The notes beneath the pieces were generated by a model that made no database searches, was not told where the DNA came from, and was given only the letters and a program-made list of their open reading frames with translations. Shown in pieces: positions 8,418-17,310 of a stretch of DNA of 64,000 nt. Source of the DNA: Saprospiraceae bacterium (GTDB lineage: Bacteria; Bacteroidota; Bacteroidia; Chitinophagales; Saprospiraceae); contig JADLHT010000035.1 in assembly GCA_020848695.1 (NCBI GenBank), positions 60,696 through 124,695 on the forward strand, written 5' to 3'. The translations under genes were made by a program, and so were the position numbers. Every line of letters begins with the position of its first letter. Position 1 is the stretch's first letter.

Positions 8418-9841
8418 TCTAATGGTATTAATGGTGGAACAGAAAAGGATAGTTGGTTTTGTGGTTCGAATGGTGGAATCTTAGTCAATGAATTAAGTTT
8501 CTGACTTTTGTAATATGGATAGAGTTTAGCATGAATTGGTGCTTTATTCCCAATCAAGACAATTGCCTTGTCTGTCATTCTGATTTCGTCCGCTGTCATG
8601 AGTTGTCTTGTATGCCTTACGTCATTTTCATCCAGGTATTCAAACCTTCCTAAAACCGTTTCTAATTCCTTACAGGTTCCGATAGGTTGGCCGGGAAGAT
8701 AGACCTTTGCATAGCAATTGGCGGTAATGTTCTTAGCTTCATAAGCTCCATAAATATTTTCAAGTTGATGATAGTCCTGATAAATCAGAAGTATACCGCT
8801 GTTATATTTACGTATATTGGATATAGTTGTTGAAAGTCCGGGCAGATACATTGAACTTGCTTCATCTAGTAAAAAGAAAATATTATTCTCGTCATTATTC
8901 GGTATACGTGTTAATAATTCATTTAGAAATTGCTGAAAAAATAGTGATGTTAAGGCTCCGAAATAATGCATGTCTGGAACTGAATTGTTGATAAACAAAG
9001 CAATTTTCTTTTTTCTGAATTCGGAAAAATCAATTGTATCAATTGATGTTATTGATGCCACTACTTCATCAGTAAACAAGGTTAGTGATGCTTTAACCGT
9101 CGCGAGAATTGAAGATAATGTTTTGTCGCCATAGCTTACAAATGCTTTATACTCTGATAGCATTTTTTCATCGCTTGCTTTTACAATTAATTTATCGATC
9201 TTTTCAGGATTTCCAGCAAATACATTTACTAAATGAAGCACGTTGTAAAGAGTACTATATTCCGGATCTGCATGAAAGATTAAGTATCTAATAAATAGCG
9301 ATATTACAGATTCTGCTGATTTGTTCCAGAATGGATCTTTGGCATCACCTAATGAATTTCTAACTAAAAGTGAAGACAGTTTTTGAATATCAGAAATAGT
9401 TTTGCACCTTATCAATGGATTAAAACATTCAGAATTTAAACTACAAAAATTCAATACTTTAATTTCATAACCAACTTCCAGTAGAAATCCACTAACTTTT
9501 ATTCGTACCTCATTGCTTGGATCATTAAATATTAAACTTGAATTACCATTTGCAATAAGTAGTGCGCTCGGAATTAAAATATTTGAACTCTTACCTGAAC
9601 CAGATCCTCCTAATGCAATAGCATTTTTATAACTATCTTCAATAGTCAAACAATATTCACCTGTTAGACAAAACCCTGAATCAAATCGTGAAAGAATCTT
9701 ATTTGAATGAACGAAATCAGCTGTTAATTCCTGTTTCTTTTTAATTCCTGTAAGTTGAGAAATAACATTAAATGATATTGCAAGAATTTCACTAATCAAT
9801 TCTATACAAAGCTGAATTATGGATTCAAGCAACTTTATCAC
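8414..9841 (-). CDS. VirD4/TraG-family type IV coupling ATPase
   Basis: 475 aa. This is the motor that brings the relaxase-DNA complex to a secretion channel. Walker A GGSGSGKS (78-85), Walker B FFLLDEAS (322-329), and the conserved TraG-type segment NDPSNEVR after Walker A. The usual pair of strong N-terminal membrane helices is missing; only a moderately hydrophobic, amphipathic stretch occupies residues 1-32. The start is GTG, overlapping the stop of a 52-aa membrane-protein gene as GTGA, which may supply the anchor. It lies first but one in the mobilization operon. Confidence 0.88.
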   Translation of the reverse strand: MIKLLESIIQLCIELISEILAISFNVISQLTGIKKKQELTADFVHSNKILSRFDSGFCLTGEYCLTIEDSYKNAIALGGSGSGKSSNILIPSALLIANGNSSLIFNDPSNEVRIKVSGFLLEVGYEIKVLNFCSLNSECFNPLIRCKTISDIQKLSSLLVRNSLGDAKDPFWNKSAESVISLFIRYLIFHADPEYSTLYNVLHLVNVFAGNPEKIDKLIVKASDEKMLSEYKAFVSYGDKTLSSILATVKASLTLFTDEVVASITSIDTIDFSEFRKKKIALFINNSVPDMHYFGALTSLFFQQFLNELLTRIPNNDENNIFFLLDEASSMYLPGLSTTISNIRKYNSGILLIYQDYHQLENIYGAYEAKNITANCYAKVYLPGQPIGTCKELETVLGRFEYLDENDVRHTRQLMTADEIRMTDKAIVLIGNKAPIHAKLYPYYKSQKLNSLTKIPPFEPQNQLSFSVPPLIPLE

Positions 9842-9996
9842 CTTAATAATTTCTTTTGTAGGATCTCTCCGGCTTTTAAAAAAATCAAACCAATTATCTT
9901 GAAGAGGTACGCAACCATTAGGACAAACGTTTTAATGCTTGCATTAAAACACATCTTCATTAATTCAACGAAGGTATTTAGTAGATCTTTTGACAT
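9838..9996 (-). CDS. Small membrane protein upstream of and coupled to the coupling ATPase
   Basis: 52 aa, start ATG at 9996, stop TGA overlapping the GTG start of the coupling ATPase. The sequence has a central hydrophobic segment (about 21-40: IKTFVLMVAYLFKIIGLIFL) and a basic C-terminus (LQKKLLR). No family recognised. The tight 4-bp overlap and the missing membrane helices of the ATPase suggest that this is a separately encoded membrane anchor or partner of the coupling protein. That role is inference. Confidence 0.5.
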   Translation of the reverse strand: MSKDLLNTFVELMKMCFNASIKTFVLMVAYLFKIIGLIFLKAGEILQKKLLR

Positions 9997-10018
9997 TTTT
10001 TAATTTATTGCTTTTCAT

Positions 10019-10035
10019 TGTCACCTATTCTGACA
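10019..10035 (-). promoter_or_regulatory. Palindrome TGTCA-N7-TGACA before the mobilization operon
   Basis: Inverted repeat of TGTCA and TGACA, 22 bp upstream of the first ATG of the operon (9996). Read in the gene direction it shares TGTCAGAAT with the palindrome in front of the ATPase gene at 25630. It is a divergent member of the motif family described at 19992, 25674 and 28644. Confidence 0.35.
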
Positions 10036-10254
10036 CTATATAAGAAGTTTGAGAGTTTATTTTGCGATTTTGCTCATTACTTATATTACATTATAATAAA
10101 GCTAAGTTATACATGAAATGACACAAACTTACATTCAGAAATTATTAAATGGGATAAACTGCAATCGAAACAATATATATTGCATTAATTGTTAAAGGGC
10201 ATTATTTTGAATCAGTATCTTGACATCATTTAAAATATTGAATACAATGATAGC

Positions 10255-10746
10255 ATGCAAGAAAAAATATCTAATATTGAATTTGACCTCAAAAGCAGCA
10301 GGGGTACTGAACTCATTAACTTGCATAATGCTTGGGATCTAGCATTTGAAAGAATGTTACTTGCAAATTGCTCCAAGCGTACAATCTTAATTACAACTCT
10401 AACAGCAAAATAGGAAATTAACTTTATAGAGAAATATTTAGAAACGCAAAAAGACAAATTGAAACCTGAGAAAAGACACTTCATTGAAATGTCATTAAGG
10501 TTAAAGAAACACCCTGATTCATTAATAAGTTCTTCAGTCGGAAAAGAAAAGACCAATTTTAATGAAATAACAGATAGTGATTTCCAGAAATTTATATCGA
10601 TGAACAAAGTAACAGCAGAAAAACTTGAGCTAATTGCCGCAAAGATTATTTCGAATAAAACGCTTTCAAAGTATGAATTAGCTATTTATTCAGAAAAATC
10701 CAAAGAAATTAAAAATATTATTATGTCGGAATTTATAAAAAAATAA
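10255..10746 (+). pseudogene. Hypothetical gene interrupted by an in-frame amber codon
   Basis: From ATG 10255 the frame runs 52 codons to TAG at 10411-10413, then continues in the same frame without a stop for 110 more codons to TAA at 10744-10746. Both parts look like one helical, Lys/Glu-rich protein of about 163 residues, and the next gene starts 4 bp later. The simplest reading is a recent nonsense mutation. A shortened protein from the ATG at 10459 (95 aa) could still be made. No domain was recognised. Confidence 0.5.
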
Positions 10747-10750
10747 GCAA

Positions 10751-11209
10751 ATGAATAAACGTTCATCAAAAAATATTATGGAAAATATTAATTACGAAAT
10801 AGCTAAATATATTGAAAATGAAGGTGGTAAGTTAGTTGACTCATCCATTGGTTTTGATCAGGAATTTTCAAAAGATGATTTTATGGAATTGACTCCTAAT
10901 AGGTTTGTTTCACCTTATATTATATTCTCTAGTAATATAGAGACTTTTCGTAAGACTGGCGAAAAATGTTCTGATTTTAATAGAAATTACAAGGATGATA
11001 AAAAATTTATTTATTGGAAAGTAGTTGTCTTTGAAAGTGAGATTGGAAGCTCAAAATATTGTCTTTCTGTAACAACAAATAGAATGGATTTGCATGACCC
11101 ATTTGTAATTTTAGGATTGACAAAACAAAAACGTTCTGAATTGCTAGATTTATCAAAGCAGTTATTGAGTAGTTTTTTGGATTACTTGAAAAAAGATGAA
11201 CAAATTTAA
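10751..11209 (+). CDS. Hypothetical protein, 152 aa
   Basis: No family recognised. Mixed alpha/beta composition, no signal peptide or membrane helix. It starts 4 bp after the stop of the interrupted gene 10255-10746 and so belongs to the same short operon. An alternative start is the ATG ten codons in (MENINYEIA). It is convergent with the J-domain gene, with their stop codons one base apart. Base composition is as AT-rich as the neighbours. Confidence 0.55.
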   Translation: MNKRSSKNIMENINYEIAKYIENEGGKLVDSSIGFDQEFSKDDFMELTPNRFVSPYIIFSSNIETFRKTGEKCSDFNRNYKDDKKFIYWKVVVFESEIGSSKYCLSVTTNRMDLHDPFVILGLTKQKRSELLDLSKQLLSSFLDYLKKDEQI

Positions 11210-11210
11210 T

Positions 11211-12194
11211 TTAAGCACTTTGATTTTCTTGCCTTTTTACGTCACTTAATTCTGAATAAAGATAAGATAGATGAAACAACTCATCCCTGCTCATTTCTTC
11301 TGGATTTTTATTTAAAAGATCATTAATATACCATTCTGCAACATCAGCATAATAATTGACATTTTCTTTAACCACACCTACCACTTTATCCTTTACAAGT
11401 GTTTTTGCTATTTCAGTCAAAGGATATAAAATTATATACTTTATAGCCATTGCAAATAAATTAGGGATTGCAACCAGCAGTTGAACCCACCAGGAGGCCG
11501 TCTTGCTTATTTGGTCAGCCCAATTGTAAATGCTTAATCCAAAGTTGATAAACCAGATCATAATTGGCTGAATTGATTGAGGAAGCCAAAACCTTGAAAG
11601 AGGCAATACTCCTAGTAAACATGAAATTGCTTGTAGAAACCATATTACTCCAACTATTCCTCCTAGACTTGGATTAATCAAATTACAAATTCCAGTTAAT
11701 ATTCCAAGCATTATCATTCCATAGAAAGAGGATACCACTGATAGCATGGCCAAATCTTCTCTAAAATCTTCATGCAATAAATCCTTCAACTTAAATCCAT
11801 CGCTTAGTATAACTTCTTTTAAAGAATGTCTGTAGTTTGTAATTTTAATTGTCTCCCAAAGGACTGATAATGTGGTTTGAATATCACGAGCATTTTTTCT
11901 AATGATTTCTTCTGGTTCTTCCGGATTATAATTTGTATCAGTAGAGAATGCTTCACCAGCCTTATAAGTGCCATTGAGATAATCAGACAGCAGTTGGCAT
12001 GCATAATCAATCTGTTGAAAATTAATAGTATATTCTTGAGTTAAAGATATATCCTTTATATGAGCTACTTTATCCGGATGCCATCGTTTTTTTGATTTTT
12101 TACTAAGCTTTGGAATATCATTAGCTACTACTTTAGTAATATCAGTTATTTCCAATAGTTCAATGGCTTTATCGAATGTTAAATTTTTCTCCAT
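11211..12194 (-). CDS. Membrane-bound J-domain protein
   Basis: 327 aa. Residues about 1-75 look like a J domain: helix, basic stretch KKSKKRWHPDK with the HPD triad at 39-41, then a second helix ending near LLSDYLNG. J domains stimulate Hsp70 (DnaK) ATPase, and HPD is the essential triad. Residues about 145-275 contain four or five hydrophobic membrane segments, and the C-terminal ~50 residues are soluble. It is therefore a DnaK recruiter fixed to the inner membrane, unlike soluble DnaJ (no G/F region, no zinc repeats). Two tiny Cys-rich proteins lie upstream on the same strand. The target of the chaperone is unknown. Confidence 0.6.
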   Translation of the reverse strand: MEKNLTFDKAIELLEITDITKVVANDIPKLSKKSKKRWHPDKVAHIKDISLTQEYTINFQQIDYACQLLSDYLNGTYKAGEAFSTDTNYNPEEPEEIIRKNARDIQTTLSVLWETIKITNYRHSLKEVILSDGFKLKDLLHEDFREDLAMLSVVSSFYGMIMLGILTGICNLINPSLGGIVGVIWFLQAISCLLGVLPLSRFWLPQSIQPIMIWFINFGLSIYNWADQISKTASWWVQLLVAIPNLFAMAIKYIILYPLTEIAKTLVKDKVVGVVKENVNYYADVAEWYINDLLNKNPEEMSRDELFHLSYLYSELSDVKRQENQSA

Positions 12195-12236
12195 TTAAAA
12201 ATTAATGTATTTCATGATATGATTTCGCTATATTAA

Positions 12237-12446
12237 TTATCCTTCTAGTTGCCTACAAGAGCTACATCTATCATGTCTACACCAACTACAAACAAACATA
12301 TTGTTGTAATTTTCAGCTCTGCATTTGCAACACTTCCAACTCTTGGTAATTGCCTCTATTGTTTTAATACTTGTACCCAATTTAATTTTTTTGTGAAAAT
12401 TTGTCATTTCTGGAAGAACAAGTACATGATTGTCTATCTTTTTCAT
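12237..12446 (-). CDS. Small zinc-finger protein, 69 aa
   Basis: The C-terminal half contains three Cys pairs: SWKCCKC, then FVCSWC, then DRCSSC. The WxCxxC...N...CxxC spacing is like a RanBP2-type or zinc-ribbon finger, with an extra CxxC at the end. The N-terminal 30 residues are unrelated to anything I know. It lies 42 bp upstream of the membrane J-domain gene on the same strand and downstream of another small Cys/His protein, so the three may be one operon. Likely a structural zinc-binding adaptor. Confidence 0.55.
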   Translation of the reverse strand: MKKIDNHVLVLPEMTNFHKKIKLGTSIKTIEAITKSWKCCKCRAENYNNMFVCSWCRHDRCSSCRQLEG

Positions 12447-12528
12447 CTAATGCTTTAAACTTAATTGAAATCGTAACATTAATTTTTTAATGTGTTATCT
12501 CTTGGCAAATAAATTGTAATTGTATCTA

Positions 12529-12684
12529 CTAAGACGGTGTTTTTAGAATCCAAGTAGTACCATGAGCACCACCTGTTTGGCATGGGGGAAAAGTGTCGCC
12601 TTTCGCAATTGCAATCTCATTCGATTTATGGGATTGGCAATAATAAATTCCTGTTTGCTTACATTTTTCACCAGTTCTATTCAT
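12529..12684 (-). CDS. Small Cys/His-rich protein, 51 aa
   Basis: ATG at 12684, TAG at 12529. It begins MNRTGEKCKQTGIYYC and continues with His19, a KGDTFPPC motif (Cys35), His41 and a TTWIL strand. The order GEKC-x4-GIYxC, H, KGxxFPPC, H, TTW is that of a widespread small bacterial zinc-binding-like family of unknown function (compare YjzC-type proteins). Codon pattern and conserved motifs indicate a real gene despite its length. It precedes the 69-aa zinc-finger gene on the same strand, with 82 bp between. Confidence 0.6.
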   Translation of the reverse strand: MNRTGEKCKQTGIYYCQSHKSNEIAIAKGDTFPPCQTGGAHGTTWILKTPS

Positions 12685-12751
12685 AACTTAATTTTATTTT
12701 ATTCACCAAAAATATTAGACATTATTCTAATAATCTTTTAAGTTCAATAAT

Positions 12752-12771
12752 AATTGGCACTCTTGACAATT
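12752..12771 (-). promoter_or_regulatory. Inverted repeat AATTGGCA-N4-TGACAATT
   Basis: The 8-bp half sites fit the AATTGNCA pattern of the other element palindromes, but the spacer is 4 rather than 3 bp and the TCTGCCGTC extension is absent. It sits 67 bp upstream of the 51-aa gene start, a position like the motif before radC (76 bp) and the XRE gene (78 bp). Confidence 0.35.
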
Positions 12772-13107
12772 AAAGATATATCGAATTGCAATTTCTAACA
12801 GTTTCTTTTACAGAATTTATCTACTTACAATTAAAAACTAATTTTTGCAACATATAACATATGTCATGTAATAGGTAACCTTTTTTTCTCAAAGCATAAT
12901 CACAAAGTGCAAATACTGCACAAATACAATTTAAATTTGATCTAAAATTACTTTTTAATCAAAATGACTTACAGTTTAAAATGTAGCAAATTGAATAGAG
13001 CAACACTTTGATTTTAATCTTTTGAATAAGCAAGAATTTCAAGATCGCAATAACATTTAAAGGTTGATTGAGTTAAGGATGATTATTTGAAATTAAAAAA
13101 CTTTAAT
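12772..13107. other. Intergenic, AT-rich
   Basis: A divergent region between the zinc-protein operon and the secreted-protein gene. No RNA gene or clear -7 box could be identified; AT-rich sequence with short T-runs. Confidence 0.4.
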
Positions 13108-14355
13108 ATGAAATACAATATGCCATTACTAGGTATTAATCAAAATTTTTATATTCCTCAGAATATAATTAAAAAATTTCTAACTTTTATATTTATTACA
13201 GTGTGCTTTTTCCTTATAGGTTTATTAAAAATTCAAGCACAACCTAATTTGTCTAGTCCTTCAGTCTGCGGTGGATTTACTTCATCAGATATGACATTGA
13301 CATATAATGGCAGTACAGGTTCATGTGCATACTATACTTTCAGTTTTACCTATGACCCCGATATTATAGATTTAGAATGGGAAATTTGGTCAAGTGGTAA
13401 GAATTCCTATAATTCATACATGAATTATTGTGAATCTGTTTATGGCACTCCTGCAGATTATACATTCTCTTTTAAAGGATGGTATCTTATTCGTGTAATA
13501 GTCACATTTAGTGATTATTCTACTTGTCAGGTTTATAAATACTTAAATGTTAATGGATCAAGTATGATAAATTGTCAACCAAATCCTTCTGAAATGGATG
13601 TAGCAAGACCTAGGGTTAATATTAATTATTCTGACCCTTGTTATGTAAGTAGCAACATTAGAGGTGGATTAATTTCATTTGCTGGAGATCCTCTTGCTCC
13701 ATGCACTGATGAAGCAAAAATATCTTATTATTTGAATTATATAGATTGTGACGGAGTCACCCATTGCGATGTTGCGATAGGATATACACAAGGATATAGC
13801 AGTTGTTTTAATATAGCTTTTGGCACAGTATTTATTATTGAGGCATTAGGTAATCATTGTTGTTATCCGGATGGTTTCAAAAGATACAAAACTATCCAAT
13901 ATGAAGGCAATCCAGATATTGATACGCGCCCTGCGAAAATAATTGATAATGGAAATAATTGCACAGATGCATGTACAGTCTGGTATTCTAATTGTACCAC
14001 TGGAAATTGGTTTTATGTTGATTCAGTTAGCGTTACTACAACATGGAATGGAAGTTATCCATCCTCCTGTAGTCCTTACTTTTCAAATAGTAATAATTAT
14101 TTATATAAGAATATTGACAGAGAAGGTGAGGGGTACTCATTAGATCAAGTCAGAATAAATGAAAATCAGATTGAATTCATAACTAAATCAAATATTGAAT
14201 CAATAGTAGTTTTTGATCTTATGGGTAGAAAAATTCACGGAATTTATAATTTTGAACAACATACCTATAAATTGGAAGATAAGCATACCGGTTTGATTTT
14301 TATTTGTGTTAAAATTAATGGTAAAATGCAACTTAAAAAGTTATTTTTGCATTAA
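13108..14355 (+). CDS. Secreted T9SS type A cargo protein, unknown function
   Basis: 415 aa from the ATG at 13108; a TTG seven codons earlier is less likely. A long basic N-region (about 25 residues) precedes a hydrophobic signal core (ITVCFFLIGLL) ending near QAQ. The mature part is rich in Cys, Tyr, Ser and Asn with no domain I recognise. The last ~65 residues form a type A sorting domain (IVVFDLMGRKIHG ... KLFLH). It is followed 54 bp later by another T9SS cargo gene in the same direction. Both are cargo of the mobile element, which is unusual for proteins that need a host secretion system. Confidence 0.7.
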   Translation: MKYNMPLLGINQNFYIPQNIIKKFLTFIFITVCFFLIGLLKIQAQPNLSSPSVCGGFTSSDMTLTYNGSTGSCAYYTFSFTYDPDIIDLEWEIWSSGKNSYNSYMNYCESVYGTPADYTFSFKGWYLIRVIVTFSDYSTCQVYKYLNVNGSSMINCQPNPSEMDVARPRVNINYSDPCYVSSNIRGGLISFAGDPLAPCTDEAKISYYLNYIDCDGVTHCDVAIGYTQGYSSCFNIAFGTVFIIEALGNHCCYPDGFKRYKTIQYEGNPDIDTRPAKIIDNGNNCTDACTVWYSNCTTGNWFYVDSVSVTTTWNGSYPSSCSPYFSNSNNYLYKNIDREGEGYSLDQVRINENQIEFITKSNIESIVVFDLMGRKIHGIYNFEQHTYKLEDKHTGLIFICVKINGKMQLKKLFLH

Positions 14356-14409
14356 ATTATTCTTGAATCAAGGAAATTGCTAAGTTTATTAAATTAAAAT
14401 TGGTAAAGT

Positions 14410-15795
14410 ATGAAGGTATTAAGTATATTAATCGCATTTGTTTCAATAGTTGATAATATTTCTACTCAGTGTAGTTTTGTAGTAATGGCTGATTCCAATT
14501 CAGAGTTATTTTCTCAATTGTTATATACTGAAGAGACCTTATCGGGGTTTAAAACATACATGAGAAAATATTTCTATAATTCAGACCTAGATGATCCTAG
14601 AAATGGAATTTACTTACAGGAGAGAGATGAATGCATGAATCTATTAAATGAAGAGATATTTCTAAGGGTAATAGATTTACAAGAAGGAGTATTTCATCCA
14701 ATGGATTATTTATTTATTATTCCAGCACTGAATAAAGAATATTTATGGATAACTTCAGGTTCAACTTGTCTTTATTTTAATATCAATAATAATACATATA
14801 TAATTAATAGGTTTGAATATTCTTTTGATTTAAGCAGCTTTAATTTAATTGAAGCATTAGATAACCAAATAGTCATTACAAGTGGAGGAATTGTTACAGT
14901 CATGGATTCATTGTTTCATGTTCGAAATAAATATCGATCAGTAGTTTTTCCCACAATGAATTTAGATAGTTCTAAATTCTTTTTCGGTTTTAAACCATAT
15001 TCACTACCTCTTTTTGCAAACGATAGCTTATTATTATTATTAGATATTTCTGGTAATACAAAGTGGAGTTTCGAGTATAGCAAAAATATTCCTTATTTAC
15101 ATGACTGGGATTATTCTAGTGTAAATTATTATATTATCGGTTCAGAAGACCCAGATGGTAATAAGGTAGCATATAATCCAGTAATTTATAAGTTCGACAA
15201 AGATGGACAGTTGATATCAAAGAAGTTTATCGAAACAAATATCTTTAAAGCTTCAATAGGAACAAGATGTTTATTTGCAGATGAATGTCTATATGTATCA
15301 GGTTGGCAGACCGTAAGTAGAAGACCAAGAGAATTAAAGCAAACATTCATTGCCAAGTTGGATCTGGATCTAAATGTTATCTGGAAACGGGACCTCGACT
15401 TTGGTTGCGGGCCAATTAAAAATACTTGTAAGAGTATAATGAAAACAAAAGATGGTGGTGCATTATTTACTTTTCAAAGAGATAATTATGGAGATACATG
15501 CAATCCCTCTTTAATAAAAGTTGACCCGAATGGTAATATAACTTCTCTGATGGATTCTGATAACTCGAATTTATTAACTGTTTATCCGAACCCAACAAAA
15601 GGTATTGTAATACTTAAAGGATTAGATCAACCTAAACTAAAAGATTTAGAACTTGTTGATGCTTTTGGAAATAATTATCCTATTCGATTGATTGACAATA
15701 AGTTTGACATTACTATGGTTCCCTCTGGTATTTATTTTTTAAAGATTCAATTAAGGAATCAGTACATTCTTACTAAGAAATTAATAAAGCTCTGA
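14410..15795 (+). CDS. Secreted T9SS type A protein, propeller-like
   Basis: 461 aa. A short signal peptide (about 1-19) is followed by repeats of the kind found in secreted beta-propeller/delta-60 proteins of Bacteroidota (KFDKDGQLISKKF, AKLDLDLNVIWKRDL, SIMKTKDGGALF, KVDPNGNI). The C-terminus is a type A sorting tag: YPNPTKGIVILKG ... VPSGIYFLKIQ. Probably exported to the surface as the partner of the upstream 415-aa protein. No catalytic motif was seen. An ATG start 54 bp downstream of the previous stop fits an operon. Confidence 0.75.
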   Translation: MKVLSILIAFVSIVDNISTQCSFVVMADSNSELFSQLLYTEETLSGFKTYMRKYFYNSDLDDPRNGIYLQERDECMNLLNEEIFLRVIDLQEGVFHPMDYLFIIPALNKEYLWITSGSTCLYFNINNNTYIINRFEYSFDLSSFNLIEALDNQIVITSGGIVTVMDSLFHVRNKYRSVVFPTMNLDSSKFFFGFKPYSLPLFANDSLLLLLDISGNTKWSFEYSKNIPYLHDWDYSSVNYYIIGSEDPDGNKVAYNPVIYKFDKDGQLISKKFIETNIFKASIGTRCLFADECLYVSGWQTVSRRPRELKQTFIAKLDLDLNVIWKRDLDFGCGPIKNTCKSIMKTKDGGALFTFQRDNYGDTCNPSLIKVDPNGNITSLMDSDNSNLLTVYPNPTKGIVILKGLDQPKLKDLELVDAFGNNYPIRLIDNKFDITMVPSGIYFLKIQLRNQYILTKKLIKL

Positions 15796-15845
15796 TGAAT
15801 TTAAAAGTCGAAAATATAGTTATCACAAAAATATATTCTAACTTG

Positions 15846-16511
15846 TTAGGTCTCAAATATTTTATTTGCAATGCAATAAAACATTAATTCAGTTGAGTTA
15901 TGGGTTTTTGTTTTCTTCATAAGTTGGGAACGATACTCATCTATTGTTCTTTTGCTTTTGAATAATTCTTTAGCAATAGCCTCAGAAGTCTTTCCATCTC
16001 GGATTAACTTTAATACTTTTTTTTCGATTCCACTAAAAGTAACAGTTAGATTAGTATTATTATAATCATTGTTATGCTTTCTTATTACATCAGTTGCGAT
16101 AATATTTTTAACTATGTCAGAAAAGTAATTCCCATTCGCAATTACTATTTTAATTGCAATTAAAATTTCACTAGCTTTTGCTGTTTTTAGTAGATAACCA
16201 TCAACTTTAGCATCAAGTGCATTAAATACATAGCTTGATTGTTCATGACCAGTAAGTGCTAAGATTTTAACCTTTAAATTGCTCGAACGTATGAATTTTA
16301 TAATTTCAATACCACTGATATCTGGTAAACTAAGATCAAGAAGTATAATATCAATTTGATGATTCTTTAATTCTGCCAACAATTCATTCCCTTTTTCAAC
16401 ATTTACGATTATTTCTAATTCTTCGAACTTACTCAAATGCATTATTAGACCTGACCTAAAGATCTCATGATCATCAACTATAGCCAATTTTATTTTATTT
16501 TCAATTGTCAT
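15846..16511 (-). CDS. LuxR/NarL-type response regulator
   Basis: 221 aa. Receiver domain with Asp13/Asp14 (IVDDHE), phospho-acceptor Asp59 (ILLDLSLPD), Thr87 (LALTGHE) and Lys109 (GYLLKTAK). The LuxR-type HTH is at about 155-218 (IEKKVLKLIRDGKTSEAIAK ... RTIDEYRSQLMKK). It is the output half of a two-component pair: the histidine kinase gene ends only 16 bp upstream on the same strand. Last gene of a four-gene cassette (18259 to 15846). The target promoters are unknown. Confidence 0.92.
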   Translation of the reverse strand: MTIENKIKLAIVDDHEIFRSGLIMHLSKFEELEIIVNVEKGNELLAELKNHQIDIILLDLSLPDISGIEIIKFIRSSNLKVKILALTGHEQSSYVFNALDAKVDGYLLKTAKASEILIAIKIVIANGNYFSDIVKNIIATDVIRKHNNDYNNTNLTVTFSGIEKKVLKLIRDGKTSEAIAKELFKSKRTIDEYRSQLMKKTKTHNSTELMFYCIANKIFET

Positions 16512-16527
16512 AATTATTTTGATTCTA

Positions 16528-17310
16528 TTAATTAGGAATTATTAATGTAATTATCTGCATAGTTTTGATGTCATTTGAACCAAAAGATAGTTTTCCTTCT
16601 AATAAATCCAACCTTTGTTGAATATTTTTTAAACCCAATGACCCATTTTGTCTAAGATTAATTTTGTAATCCTCGTTTGAATACATCATACCATTGTGAC
16701 TGATAATAATGGATATATTACTTTTGTTGTCCTCAATATTGACATTTATTTTTTTAGCCGACCCATGTATTATGGAATTCATAGTTAATTCTTGTACAAT
16801 TCTGAATAGCATTATTTGTCTAAATTTATCTAAAGAAAGTTCATCGTTTATTCTATTAATTGACATTTTACAACCTTGAGATTTATTAATTATTGAGGAG
16901 AAATCCAAAATTCCATGTATAAATCCAAACGAATTAATTGCAGCTGGATGAATCAGATGTGATATATTACGAATTTTATTGATCGCATCTAATAGATTAA
17001 TACTAGTAGGTTGAAGTTGCTTATAATAAGCAAAATTGTTAATCTCTAAAAGACTATTGATATCCATTAAAGATAAAAATAATAAAGGAGCGACATCTTC
17101 ATGCAATTTTTCTCCAATGTTTTTTCTCTCAATTTCTTGAGACATTATTATTGCTTCTGAAAATATTTTTTCTTGATTTATTTCTAAAATTCTTTTTTCT
17201 CTCTCAATACTTATAAATCGTCGTTGTTGAAATATGACAAAAAATATAATTGCAATTATTAATATTAGGGTTACAAAAGTAATTGCAATTATAGTATTTT
17301 CAATTTTCAT
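16528..17310 (-). CDS. NarX/DesK-type sensor histidine kinase
   Basis: 260 aa. The ATG at 17310 overlaps the stop of the upstream membrane-protein gene as ATGA, which fixes the start better than a longer in-frame reading. One N-terminal membrane helix (about 6-27) precedes a HisKA_3-like dimerization helix with candidate phospho-His70 (EKLHEDVAP). The HATPase domain follows: N box QELTMNS (Asn178) and G box NGSLGLKN (222-229). There is no periplasmic sensor domain, so sensing probably depends on the adjacent membrane protein or the 111-aa protein. Partner of the LuxR-type regulator downstream. Confidence 0.88.
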   Translation of the reverse strand: MKIENTIIAITFVTLILIIAIIFFVIFQQRRFISIEREKRILEINQEKIFSEAIIMSQEIERKNIGEKLHEDVAPLLFLSLMDINSLLEINNFAYYKQLQPTSINLLDAINKIRNISHLIHPAAINSFGFIHGILDFSSIINKSQGCKMSINRINDELSLDKFRQIMLFRIVQELTMNSIIHGSAKKINVNIEDNKSNISIIISHNGMMYSNEDYKINLRQNGSLGLKNIQQRLDLLEGKLSFGSNDIKTMQIITLIIPN

